58,740 bases of DNA. Origin: Acrasis kona. Lineage: Eukaryota; Heterolobosea; Eutetramitea; Acrasida; Acrasidae. Below, piece by piece: positions 22,376 to 32,041 of this stretch. Position 1 is the first letter of the stretch; each line of letters starts with the position of its first letter. Below the pieces are notes generated by a model. That model saw only the letters and a list, made by a program, of their open reading frames with translations, searched no databases and had not been told where the DNA came from. A program made the translations under genes and the position numbers. Where the stretch lies: positions 1-58,740 of the forward strand of contig JAOPGA020001389.1 in the NCBI GenBank assembly GCA_026419775.2. Direction: 5' to 3'.

Positions 22376-24136
22376 ATGACACAAGCACATCTGTTTAAGT
22401 GGGACGGAGGGATAAAAGGTTGGAACCATGCTTCTCAGTTGCTATTACTTCAAGATAATAGCTTCACCAGCATCAATAATTGGTCTACAGTAGACGACGA
22501 AATAACTGGTGATCTACATGACCCGAACACAGTCCAACAAGGTGTACATAGAGCAAACGGTAGATGGGAAGTACAAGAACAAGTAAACAATGGAACTGTT
22601 ATAAGGCTCATCCCTGATAAAGATTGGCAGATGGTCACGCTACTCGTGCATGGAGGATTGTCTGATCCGCAACAAGTTGAACTACTAACCGGTGAAACAA
22701 GAGAGCATCAAGAAAGTTTTATTAAGAACAAATTACTTTTAGAACGGGTGGTCACTGCTTTTAATGAACCTCAATTTGATACGAGAAACATTAAAAAAGG
22801 TATAAGCATTTGTAAAATAAAAGTACATCTAGACGAAGATGATAAGTTCATTGAGTCTATCGCAATCGATTTTGCAGATGGCGATCATGTTATTGTTGGT
22901 AATTTGAATAACCTCAAAGAACCTCATGTGGTAACAATTCACCCACAAGAACAATTAAATAGCATTAGTTTAGGCCATACTGGAAATTCTTTATTCCACA
23001 TCATCCTGAACACAAACACTCGCTCAGTCAAATTGGGCCAACGCTCAGGTGAATCTGAAAAGACCATCAATGTGGAGCAAAGCCATTCATTAAGCGGTAT
23101 TTCGGGAGGCTTCACGAGGGGACACATCAAAAATGTTGAGTTCTACACCAGCGAGATTAACGGTACCACTTCTCCAAGCTTATCCAAGGATCTAGAAAAT
23201 GTTAGTTTCAGAGTTGAACCTCCCAATCTAGATGACAAGGTGCTGGAGTTTGTTGGTTCAGGAGGTAGAATAATGAGTGCAATTGGAGTCAAGTATAATA
23301 GTAACTCGCGTATGCCAATAGTAGGTGGAGATAAATCCAGAGCTGTTTTATCTAACAGATTGTTGCCGGGCGAAAGTGTTGTGAGTGTTTACATCAGAAG
23401 CGACAATGTTAATGTTATTTTTGTGGGTATTGCAACTAATTTGAATAATCTCTACGTGCTTGGTACCAATGAACCAAATGCATGGAGAAATGTTGATGTA
23501 TTTACTGTTGTTAAAATAAACGAAGGAGAGGTTATGGTCGGTTTTGAAGGATCCCATGACCAAGATTGTTTGTTAACTTCTGTTAATGTTCTTGCTCGTG
23601 TTGGCGACAAAGTCGTGACATGCAGTGATGAGGTGTGCAGTAATGGCATTGACCTCAGCTGTTACAAAACAATCCAAGGAAAGAACAGAGGTGTCCATAA
23701 AAGTGTTTTAACGGAGGGTGTAGCTGGTATTGCGCCTGGCGAAGATTATCGGGTTGGACCAAAAACGGACGGAAGCAGAATTGTCCAGTTTGGTATGGTC
23801 CATCATAAATTTGCGCACACATCCTTGTCTCTTATTTACAGCGATTCTGAGGAACAGATTATAATTGGAAATCATGATTTGAAAAGACAGGCAGTTATGA
23901 GATTAGAAGAGGACGAACATTTGGTTGAGGCAAGAGGAATCTGGAATGATGAGAAAATTATTTACTTGATCCTCACTACTGACAAAGCCAATACGTTAGA
24001 AACCGGCATTGATTATGGAGATGACGATTTTGAGTTTGAAGCCGAGAAGGGTCATGAAATTATTGGGTTTTGTGGAAGGGCAAGTACGAAGGAAATTAGA
24101 ACGTTTGGTATCATCACAAGAAAAATTAATAATTGA
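22376..24136 (+). CDS. Jacalin-like beta-rich protein, 586 aa
   Basis: The frame is open upstream only with TTG, so ATG 22376 is taken. The protein is beta-rich and soluble, with no signal peptide. The C-terminal part (IDYGDDDFEFEAEKGHEII followed by GFCGRASTKEIRTFGIITR) resembles the last strands of a jacalin-type lectin repeat (G..I.GF.GR......IG). Related strings recur internally: KFIESIAIDFADGDHVIVGN near residues 158-177 and DDKVLEFVGSGGRIMSAIGV near 283-302. This suggests two to three degenerate jacalin-like modules, so a carbohydrate-binding cytosolic or non-classically secreted lectin is plausible. Sugar-binding residues cannot be assigned. The stop is only 17 bases from that of the convergent WrbA gene. 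Confidence 0.5.
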   Translation: MTQAHLFKWDGGIKGWNHASQLLLLQDNSFTSINNWSTVDDEITGDLHDPNTVQQGVHRANGRWEVQEQVNNGTVIRLIPDKDWQMVTLLVHGGLSDPQQVELLTGETREHQESFIKNKLLLERVVTAFNEPQFDTRNIKKGISICKIKVHLDEDDKFIESIAIDFADGDHVIVGNLNNLKEPHVVTIHPQEQLNSISLGHTGNSLFHIILNTNTRSVKLGQRSGESEKTINVEQSHSLSGISGGFTRGHIKNVEFYTSEINGTTSPSLSKDLENVSFRVEPPNLDDKVLEFVGSGGRIMSAIGVKYNSNSRMPIVGGDKSRAVLSNRLLPGESVVSVYIRSDNVNVIFVGIATNLNNLYVLGTNEPNAWRNVDVFTVVKINEGEVMVGFEGSHDQDCLLTSVNVLARVGDKVVTCSDEVCSNGIDLSCYKTIQGKNRGVHKSVLTEGVAGIAPGEDYRVGPKTDGSRIVQFGMVHHKFAHTSLSLIYSDSEEQIIIGNHDLKRQAVMRLEEDEHLVEARGIWNDEKIIYLILTTDKANTLETGIDYGDDDFEFEAEKGHEIIGFCGRASTKEIRTFGIITRKINN

Positions 24137-24153
24137 AGTGTATATTTAAATGT

Positions 24154-24771
24154 TTATTTAGCTGATAGCTTCTTTGCAATTTCAGAAATGTGTTTTCCAA
24201 AGAATCTCATTTGTGTTTTTTCTGATTCTGATGGTTGTCTAGATCCATCTCCACCGGCAATGGTTGTTACACCGTATGGTGAGCCTCCTTTAACTTCTTC
24301 AATGCCGTTTTGTTCCACACAAGAATATGGTAGACCAGTCAAAACCAAACCAAAATGGAACAAAAGAGTGTGAATGCTCAATAATGTTGCCTCATTACCA
24401 CCATGTTGACTTGCAGTACTAGTGAAACAGGCTCCAACTTTACCAACAAGTGCGTTTGTTGCCCACAATTGTCCGCAAGCATCGAAAAAGGCTTTCATTT
24501 GGGACGCCATGTTTCCGTACTTTCCTGGTGAACCAACGACAACTGCATCATACTCAGCCAAATCGCTTGGGGTTGCTACTGGTACATGTTCAAAAGCCTT
24601 CTTGGCCTCTGTTGCGTGCACTTTGGCCAAAACCTCCTCTGAAAAGGTTTCTGGGACTTGTTTAATATCCACAGTTACTCCTTCTACTTCTCTTGCGCCC
24701 TTGGCAATCTCCTCTGCAGATTGGTAAATATGTCCGTAGGTGGAGTAGAAGAGGATGAGGACCTTTGTCAT
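24154..24771 (-). CDS. wrbA: WrbA-type NAD(P)H:quinone oxidoreductase, 205 aa
   Basis: FMN-dependent two-electron quinone reductase of the flavodoxin fold, protecting against semiquinone radicals. The FMN phosphate loop is FYSTYGHIYQSAEEIAKG. The AVVVGSPGKYGNMASQMKAFFD segment and the ACFTSTASQHGGNEATLLS loop are characteristic of WrbA. SPYGVTTIAGGDGSRQPSE near the C-terminus is the family signature. A longer open frame to 24903 starts only with TTG, and the length from ATG 24771 matches the family, so 24771 is chosen. No intron. Confidence 0.93.
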   Translation of the reverse strand: MTKVLILFYSTYGHIYQSAEEIAKGAREVEGVTVDIKQVPETFSEEVLAKVHATEAKKAFEHVPVATPSDLAEYDAVVVGSPGKYGNMASQMKAFFDACGQLWATNALVGKVGACFTSTASQHGGNEATLLSIHTLLFHFGLVLTGLPYSCVEQNGIEEVKGGSPYGVTTIAGGDGSRQPSESEKTQMRFFGKHISEIAKKLSAK

Positions 24772-25066
24772 ATTTGTGTGGGTTGACAATCCGTTTAGGT
24801 GGATTGGTGAGTCCCGCAATTTTCCTGTTGTATGACCTGAACAATAATACTCTTTGATATTAGGTGGAAATAATTGGTTACACACAAGACAATTACACTT
24901 CAAAAACTATAGAGCGGAGTCAATAGTTATTTATTGATTTGACTGCAGCAGAATGTAGAACTCAGAATTTAACCAGTCCTATTACATATATAATCATATA
25001 GTAACAGGGAGTAACATTTTGAAACGTTAAGAAGTAAAGAATTAATTTACGGATCATTCACATTAT

Positions 25067-26457
25067 TTACAGCCCGACGCTTGTTCTATCCATGTTCTTT
25101 ATATTGTTGTACTCTGTATATCCGTATTTATTTCGTTTCATATTAAACTTGTCTCTCATTTCGCTGATATTGCCAGGATGGAAGCTAGTTGTGGCCCATG
25201 GTGCATTTGATGTTTTGTGCACTGCCTTTTTCGGTTGAGTCATGCAGGTGACCTTATTTTCAGTTCCAAATCTTAGAGTATATATGGTCTTGTCCTTTAA
25301 CATGTGGTCTCTTATAGCTGTTCCTGACGGTAAGCTTGTTCGCAAGTGGGCATCAATCTTGGTAGGTCTGGATGAAGCCATCTTGGACCTTCTTACTTCT
25401 TCCTCCAAATAACTCGCGTCACATGCAGGTACGACACTACCAATAGATGCAGTAGGCATGATGGCTTTTGGAATAAAACTAACTCTTTCAGTAGTTTCCA
25501 ACAATACGCTGGTTCCACTTCCATAAGGACCTCCTGTTATTTCATTAAGGTTCTTCCTGTTGGGAACAACTGATCTAAATATACCTGCCACTTTGTAGAA
25601 ATCCTTGTTAGTGGTAATGCTTTGACCAGTATCAGGGTGTGTAGAATATGGTTTTCTATTATTTTTATGTCTTTCTGCATTAGCAGCAGCGTGAATTCTA
25701 TTGGAAGGGGCTGATGTTGGCCTCCGAGGATATTTGTTATTGTACTCGGTATTTTCATTCTCCCTAAGAACTCTTGATGTTTGGGGTCTCGCTCCACACT
25801 TTTGTTGTTCGTCTTTGATTTTCATAATTTGTTTCTTCAAGGACATAATTGTGTCCTTCTCCTCAATTTTTTTAAATGCTTTGTGTGTCCTCTCCATTAC
25901 AACTCTGTCTGGTGGTTTTTGAAGGTTTTTGTCAAGTTCAGAAACGGGTAACATTTTATAATCTATTCCATAAGTTGATGTAGGACGAAGTCTATCGTGA
26001 ATTGTTCTAAATGATGACATGACATCTTTTAAATTGTTTGTGTCTTGATTTGAAGCGTGATTCTTTAACCAGGCGGCAACTAAATGTATGCATTCATCTT
26101 TCAAGATTCCATGACAATACAACTAAATTATGAATTATTAAAATTGTTTTTAAAACTTACAGATGCAGTGCTAAACTTGCCATCGTAGCACGAATTTGAC
26201 ACATGTATATTCTTCCCTACAACACCTCTGTATGCGTCGAGGCTTTTGAAGAGTAGATGGAACTTATTCCTCATACTATCGTTGCAACTCTCTTTCAACC
26301 ATCGATTTAATGACCTGACTGAATCTGGAACAAACATGTCAATGTACGAACTCTTGCTCAGCTTCTCAGACACTGTTCTCCTTATTGGTTTCACATATTT
26401 TTTAACATATGTCTTGTGCGGCTCAAATTCTGGATCAAAGAAGCTAGTCACTGTCAT
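25067..26457 (-). CDS. Uncharacterised basic, Pro/Ser-rich protein, 2 exons, 450 aa
   Basis: Exon 1 is 26457-26161 and exon 2 is 26122-25067, with a 38-nt intron (GTAAGT...TTTAG). The junction reads STAS|LYCHGILK and the joined frame is 451 codons. The N-terminal ~135 residues are helical (WLKESCNDSMRNKFHLLFKS, ECIHLVAAWLKNH) and may form one folded domain. Residues about 175-215 form a coiled coil (FKKIEEKDTIMSLKKQ and onwards). The rest is basic and disordered with RRPTSAPSNR and GGPYGSGTSVLL-type strings. RPTSAP-like strings are frequent in axonemal and microtubule-associated proteins, which is only a hint. I do not recognise the family. Confidence 0.6.
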
Positions 26458-26630
26458 TTTCAAAATTCAGTAGAGAATATTTCTACGGCGCAAAATTGTT
26501 CAAAGGTCAACTTTAGTATGAAATGTTCTTTGTAGAACTGACCTAAAATTGCGCAAGGATAAAAAAAAACAACACCAACCATAATAAATCAAAACCATTC
26601 AAAATTGAAATTATTTTTTATTTACATTTT

Positions 26631-29621
26631 TTACTCATCCTTCAAATCAGATAAAACAATATCAACAAAATGATCATCAAAGACCATGTGACTAGTGCGA
26701 GCACTAGAACGCCCCAACTGACTGCTCAATTCCTCAGCAGAAGGACTCCAAATCGAATAACTAGCCGTACGCACATGATGCATCGAGTACTTCAAGTTAT
26801 TGCTCGTTCGTTGAATTCTAGGAGAAGGACAACCAAACGCATCCACGTCATCGTCATGGTCATCAAAGTCTTCATCGACTTGTATGCGTTTAGGTACAAA
26901 GTCGCTCGGCTTATTACTTATAATCTCGCGCTGTACCTTTTCCCTCTCCAGCCTCAACGCACACCTGTGAGTCAACTCCCTTACGAGTCCCTCGCACGTT
27001 TGAGAGCCATATAAACTGACTCCCTTCGGTATGCAAATGTTGCTCCTGCCTCGGGTCCTTATGGAATCCCTATCGATGTGATCCCACACCCTGTGCATGT
27101 TTACTTTGTTTTTGTAAAGTAACCTCTTTACAACCTCCAGCGCCATTTTTCTCTCACGATGGTCCAAACCACTTTCGATGGTGTTTACGGACATGATGAA
27201 CGTGATTTCGTCCGGACTCAATCTTCTGACGAATAACACGTCGATCACTCTGTCTAGTATGCTCGGTTCGTTGGTTGTCTCGGAGCGTGTCATGGCGCTG
27301 ACTGCGATTTCGATTGGATCTTGTTCGTGGTCGAGTTCCAGTTGACCGCTGAGCATGCTGCTTCTACGTTCCATTTCGTCGTGTATGGATTGTAATTGGG
27401 ATAGTCCGCTGGTGACTAACATCTGACTGGTCAACTTGCACTTTAATTTTAGATATTCTCTACATTGATGAAGTAAACTCATCATGTCGTTCATTTGGAA
27501 GAAACTGGTCTTTCCCATGATGATTTTGTAAAGATAGTTTGCGTATAAAGTGTCGCTTGCCCAATCTTGAAAAATGTATCGATGGTTGTTGTCGATTTTT
27601 ACAATATTGAGGTTGACTAGAATGTTCATGATGGGATCGAAAGTATCTTGATACAACACTGGATCTCTTTTGAGGTTGACCACTGAATTTGTACGCGACG
27701 TGTAGGAATCCCTCGAATGTGGAGTAAATTGACTTCCTGGTGAAACGGCTTGTTCTCGAAGTAATGCATGATCACAATCGGGATCGGTAATTCTTCTTTT
27801 CAAAGTGTAAAGTGCAAATGACATGTTCGCCATCGACGATGAAATTTGTGCTCGTTCGCGATCCATGTATTCGTACCATGCGTTTCCTAATTGATCGGCT
27901 ACGGTCCATTTGTGAACGTGTCTGTCCAAATCGTTGGTGTTGGCCTTTTCTAAGATTTCGTAAAGTGCTTGATCAATTTCAACAAGTTTCATTCTTGTAA
28001 AGCGATCTAATTCTGCGACGATGGTTTCCAATACGAATTGAAGCGCTCTGACGTTTGCTACTTCCATGTCCTTAAATTCTTCGTTGCGAGGCAATGAATT
28101 CTTGCTCTTTTCTAATGATATCAAGTGAGTGGTTGCGTTTTCAATCTCTTCAATATTAAAGTTGAATTGCTCTTCTGTAAAGTTTTTGGTGTCGCTTAAC
28201 GTAATGTGTGTTGTGCGTGTGAAAAATCCCAGGATTGGTAGGATGAAGGAATAATACAGAACGGATAAAAGTGTAATGAACAGCGTTGCGGTTACGATGG
28301 ATTTGTTGAATGTGAGAAGACTCAAAACGAAGGATACGCTTGATCTTGGTATTAATTGTAGAAAGATTAAATGTGAAGTGAGTCTGATGCGTGGGCGCTT
28401 GAGTAGTCTTGATACAAGTGCTTCTACCAAAAGGCATGGAATGGCTGTGAGGACCCGCAATACAAGAATGAAAATTAAAGTAAAGCAGATGAGGGACCAA
28501 TCAAAGTACAAGTCAAGTTTTGTGAAACCAAAACCAATGATTAGGTAAAGGCATGTATCGGCTGTTGATCCAAACACTCTTACTCCATTTCTGAACGTTA
28601 CATAACTTCTTTCTAAAAAGGTCAATGGTTGACAAGTTTTGATACACTTACCAGAAATATTCAACGGAGCGTACTTTCCAAGCATGACACCACAAATCAT
28701 GACGCCGACAGGACCGGCCATGAGTAGACTGCCACAAACCACATGACACAATGCTGCGCACATTCCTACAATAACTGGCTCCACAATTTGCGACCTATGT
28801 GTGAACCTAGTAATAACCAATGCTGAGATTGTGATAATCATTGCAATAGCGAAGGAGCCGAACACCATGTAAGCAATTTTGGCAATGACAAGAAAGAATG
28901 CTGTCACATCAAAGTCCTATAACATTGATTATTAACTGTGTATGTGTTAACGACTTACGATTGATGGAGAAAATACTCTCATTGATGCAAATATCAAAGT
29001 GAAGGAGACGCATATTGCGGGATTTATCATTGCTTCTGTGTTGCTCAAATTTCTAATATCTTCACGCTTCTTGAGCAGGGGGACCACACTCAATGGATCC
29101 ATGATGCTGATGATTGCTGCGAACGTCAACAAGTCCATTAATGTGTAGTGAATAAATAAAATGCTACTGATAGCAAACAGTAGAAATCCCATCGCGAAAA
29201 TGTTGATGATGGTTGCGCAAAGTCCTAGAAGCAAAATCTTGCTTATTGAATTCCTAAACCGAAACGTCTTGTCCATATTAAATCCGTCATCGAAGAAGAT
29301 CAGAGAAACAAACAATAAGAGTACCTCCGACCTTATGATTGGTGTATAGCTTGCTAATCTACATATGCCCCCTGTAACGCACCCCATAAATATTGGTATC
29401 AGGCTCTCTAAAAAGTATTTTTGCACCCAGACCTTCTTCGGTATATTTGCGAGTATAATCCTTAAGATTGTTGTTATCCCTATGATACAAATGAATATCA
29501 TGGTTGTATTGTAGTAGTCATCGCTTAGAAATCCTGTAACAGGCCCCACTGAGCTTGATACTGCAATGAAGTTTCCAAACGGGTTGAGCTGCGCAATTGT
29601 ATCATTCACTGGTATCACCAT
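26631..29621 (-). CDS. Divergent Na+/H+ exchanger-like (CPA1) transporter with long cytosolic tail, 982 aa
   Basis: Exon 1 is 29621-28959 and exon 2 is 28916-26631, with a 42-nt intron; the joined frame is 983 codons. The first ~440 residues contain about 11-12 hydrophobic segments. Landmarks follow the eukaryotic NHE order: LFVSLIFFDDGFNM (NHE FF(D/E)AGY), IMDPLSVVPLLKK (DPVAV) and TEAMINPAICVSF (GESLLNDAVTVVL). The exchanger signature ND is NP here, so the ion-coordinating Asp of transmembrane helix 5 is missing. The usual RGAIAFAL segment reads IPRSSVSFVLSL. The ~500-residue tail is helical and Ser-rich without a cyclic-nucleotide domain I can see. It may be an exchanger with altered stoichiometry or a regulatory homolog. 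Location is a membrane of unknown compartment. Confidence 0.75.
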
Positions 29622-29894
29622 GTTTCGGATCTTTTAGAAATCCTTATCCACGTTCTTTTTTCTTCGAATTCACGTGAACAACTTCAACTGTCCATCTAAA
29701 AATAACTTTTACTCCCATATACGGTACAGGTGTTCGAATCCTTCCTATTACAACAAGTTCTCCCAGATAAATGGATATCGATGTGATTTATAAGTGACAC
29801 TTATTTCTCCTATCTGATTTAATAAGAGGAATGTATTATAGTTGTAAAAACAGTTCACCATTCAATATGTATGATGACAAATTGATTACAAAAC
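29622..29894. promoter_or_regulatory. Divergent intergenic region
   Basis: 273 bases between the exchanger (minus) and the methyltransferase (plus), both starting here. AT-rich with nothing else recognisable. Confidence 0.4.
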
Positions 29895-30530
29895 ATGTCA
29901 ACAGTAAAAACCAACGAAGATTGGCAGGATTTGTGGAGAAAGGGAGATACGAGATGGGACACAAACCAATCAAACCCTACCCTCGTTTCTCTTGTGGATA
30001 AAGATACACACTTTAAGGAAAAGAATTTTTCCAGAGCTCTGGTTCCTGGTTGTGGTAGTGGATATGATGCTTTCACATTGTGTAGAATACCAAGTATCAA
30101 GGAAGTTGTAGGACTTGACGTCTCCGATCTCGCAAACAAGAGGTCGAATGAGCTACGGGATGAGAGAATCGCCCACGATCCAAGCGTTGCGAAAGCTAAA
30201 TTCGTCGTTGGCGATTTTTTTACCCTACCAGAGGATGACAAATTTGACTTGATCTTCGATTACACATTCCTTTGTGCTATGATTCCAGAAAACAGAGATA
30301 AATGGGCTGACACGTATGCTCGCATCATAAAGCCTGGTGGAGAACTGGTTACTTTAATTTTCCCTCTTAGCAAACCACCACCAGGTCCACCCCATCAAAT
30401 CAACTTCGATTTGGTTAGTAGTTTACTCACTCCAAGAGGATTTGTCAACATTGAAAGCAGAGCGTGCACTGAGAGTGTACCAAGTAGACTTGGTAATGAA
30501 TGGCTTGCCATCTGGGTAAAGAAGGAATAG
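29895..30530 (+). CDS. TPMT-family SAM-dependent methyltransferase (thiol/halide methyltransferase-like), 211 aa
   Basis: Class I methyltransferase. Motif I is ALVPGCGSGYDAFTL, motif II GLDVSDLA, the FDLIFDYTFLCAMIP segment follows and then IIKPGGELVTLIFP. These strings and the N-terminal WRKGDTRWD match the plant HOL/TMT and fungal branch that methylates halides, bisulfide or small thiols rather than mammalian thiopurine methyltransferase. Length (211 aa) is standard. Likely cytosolic detoxification. It converges on the SETD4-like gene with a 108-base gap. Confidence 0.85.
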   Translation: MSTVKTNEDWQDLWRKGDTRWDTNQSNPTLVSLVDKDTHFKEKNFSRALVPGCGSGYDAFTLCRIPSIKEVVGLDVSDLANKRSNELRDERIAHDPSVAKAKFVVGDFFTLPEDDKFDLIFDYTFLCAMIPENRDKWADTYARIIKPGGELVTLIFPLSKPPPGPPHQINFDLVSSLLTPRGFVNIESRACTESVPSRLGNEWLAIWVKKE

Positions 30531-30638
30531 TTGTACCAAAAGAACCAAAATAAAACTGTTATTATCAAAACATCTGGTGCAATTTTTGATCCACAACAAA
30601 CCGTTTCAAAAATAAAGAATATGAGGATTATGAATAAT

Positions 30639-31895
30639 TCAATTTAGTTCTTTTATTTTTTGTTGGACATGCTTTTGTACTTTTGATATAATGCCGACTT
30701 CTATTGTTGTCATGACTTTAATCATGTGAGCTTTGTATGATTTGTTGATGTTGGATGGGCTGATGGATGGGAATCCTTTGGAATACCTATCAAGTAACTC
30801 TTTTGCAAGAGAGTAAACTGCTAATTCGTTTCTTTTCGATATGATTGAGCCACAGGAATAACTAATCTGCCTGTTTTTGGTGTCTGCAAATTCCTGAGAG
30901 CTTAGTAATAAAATACGAAACGCTGTAACTGTTCTCCACGATAGACCTTCGTACTCCGATATTTGATAGTTTTTATTAAGCTGCTTTTCGGCAACTGCTG
31001 ATAGATTCCTTTCAAATGCTTTTACTTTTGTTTCGTCCTTGATTTGTTGCTTGCACTCTCCAATCCACTCGTTCAAATAAAAATCTAAATCCAATACATC
31101 TTCGTGTGGGTTGTGTGTTGTAATGAAGCCATACTCCAACATTAATTTCAGGTTGTCATGGGGTCCGTAGCTAAAGCACACCTGTTCGCCTTTTGGTATA
31201 GTAAGGCTGCCTTCATTGCGGGCGCAGAAACATTTTTGCGCGACGTCATATTTAACTTGAACATTATAATTATCAAATGAGTGATTAAGATTATCAAGAT
31301 AAGGAGCGAGAGTAAAACTCATTTCTTTTATTTTGGAAGCAGACAAACTCTTATCTGATATTACCAAGTCTGGTTGCATATACAAACATCTAGTGTTAAC
31401 AGTACACCAACTCCATTTGAATACATCATAATTCAAAAATAAGATAAATTTAGAGTCTTGACCTGTATTCATCAGATAAGATTTAACTTGTTTGTAATCT
31501 TGTTTGACAACATCCATCATTTTGTCACATTTGTGTTTCAAAGGAGCACTTAACATGCTGTACTCTTGATTGTTGTAGTATGGTGGAATATCATAATCTG
31601 TTGGAAGGGTTTGTATGTACGTATACCATGTTGATTTTTTTGACATGAACCTTTGGTAACAGAGGAACAAACATACAGTTTGTACTCCAGTCAAAGAGCG
31701 GTCGTCACCTAGACCTATTATCCTCGATTCACGAACAAGGTCAACATTAATAAGAAGATTTTTGGGAACCGAGAGTATTGATTGTCCGGGATTGATATCT
31801 GTGGTTGAAATCATTCCTCTGCATTCTTCAAACATATGAGTTTCCACACGACATTGTGAGAAGTCGAGTCCACGTTGCCTAAGCCAGTCTTCCAT
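30639..31895 (-). CDS. SETD4-like SET-domain protein lysine methyltransferase, 418 aa
   Basis: SET domain split by an insert, as in the Rubisco-LSMT/SETD3/SETD4 class. The N-terminal ECRGMISTTDINPGQSILSVP is the first SET strand pair. The insert runs to about residue 200, where TLAPYLDNLNHSFDN supplies the NHS cofactor motif. CFSYGPHDNLKLMLEYGFI supplies the catalytic Tyr region; GPHDN is typical of SETD4. The C-terminal ~150 residues are helical, matching the LSMT substrate-binding domain. The target could be histone or non-histone. No intron; ATG 31895. Confidence 0.85.
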   Translation of the reverse strand: MEDWLRQRGLDFSQCRVETHMFEECRGMISTTDINPGQSILSVPKNLLINVDLVRESRIIGLGDDRSLTGVQTVCLFLCYQRFMSKKSTWYTYIQTLPTDYDIPPYYNNQEYSMLSAPLKHKCDKMMDVVKQDYKQVKSYLMNTGQDSKFILFLNYDVFKWSWCTVNTRCLYMQPDLVISDKSLSASKIKEMSFTLAPYLDNLNHSFDNYNVQVKYDVAQKCFCARNEGSLTIPKGEQVCFSYGPHDNLKLMLEYGFITTHNPHEDVLDLDFYLNEWIGECKQQIKDETKVKAFERNLSAVAEKQLNKNYQISEYEGLSWRTVTAFRILLLSSQEFADTKNRQISYSCGSIISKRNELAVYSLAKELLDRYSKGFPSISPSNINKSYKAHMIKVMTTIEVGIISKVQKHVQQKIKELN

Positions 31896-32041
31896 AATTG
31901 TTTACAACAGAGATTGTAACCTTAATTGACCAAAAAAAAGGTTTTTATTGGGTTTTCACCCTTTATACGAGGATTAGAGGAAAATTGACCAAAACATTCA
32001 ATCTTTGTATCAGAAAATTATTGAGTTATTTATTTAAAATC

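Noticed and set aside
26670..28548. Plus-strand ORFs opposite the Na+/H+ exchanger
   Set aside because: Short antisense shadows of a well-supported minus-strand gene.
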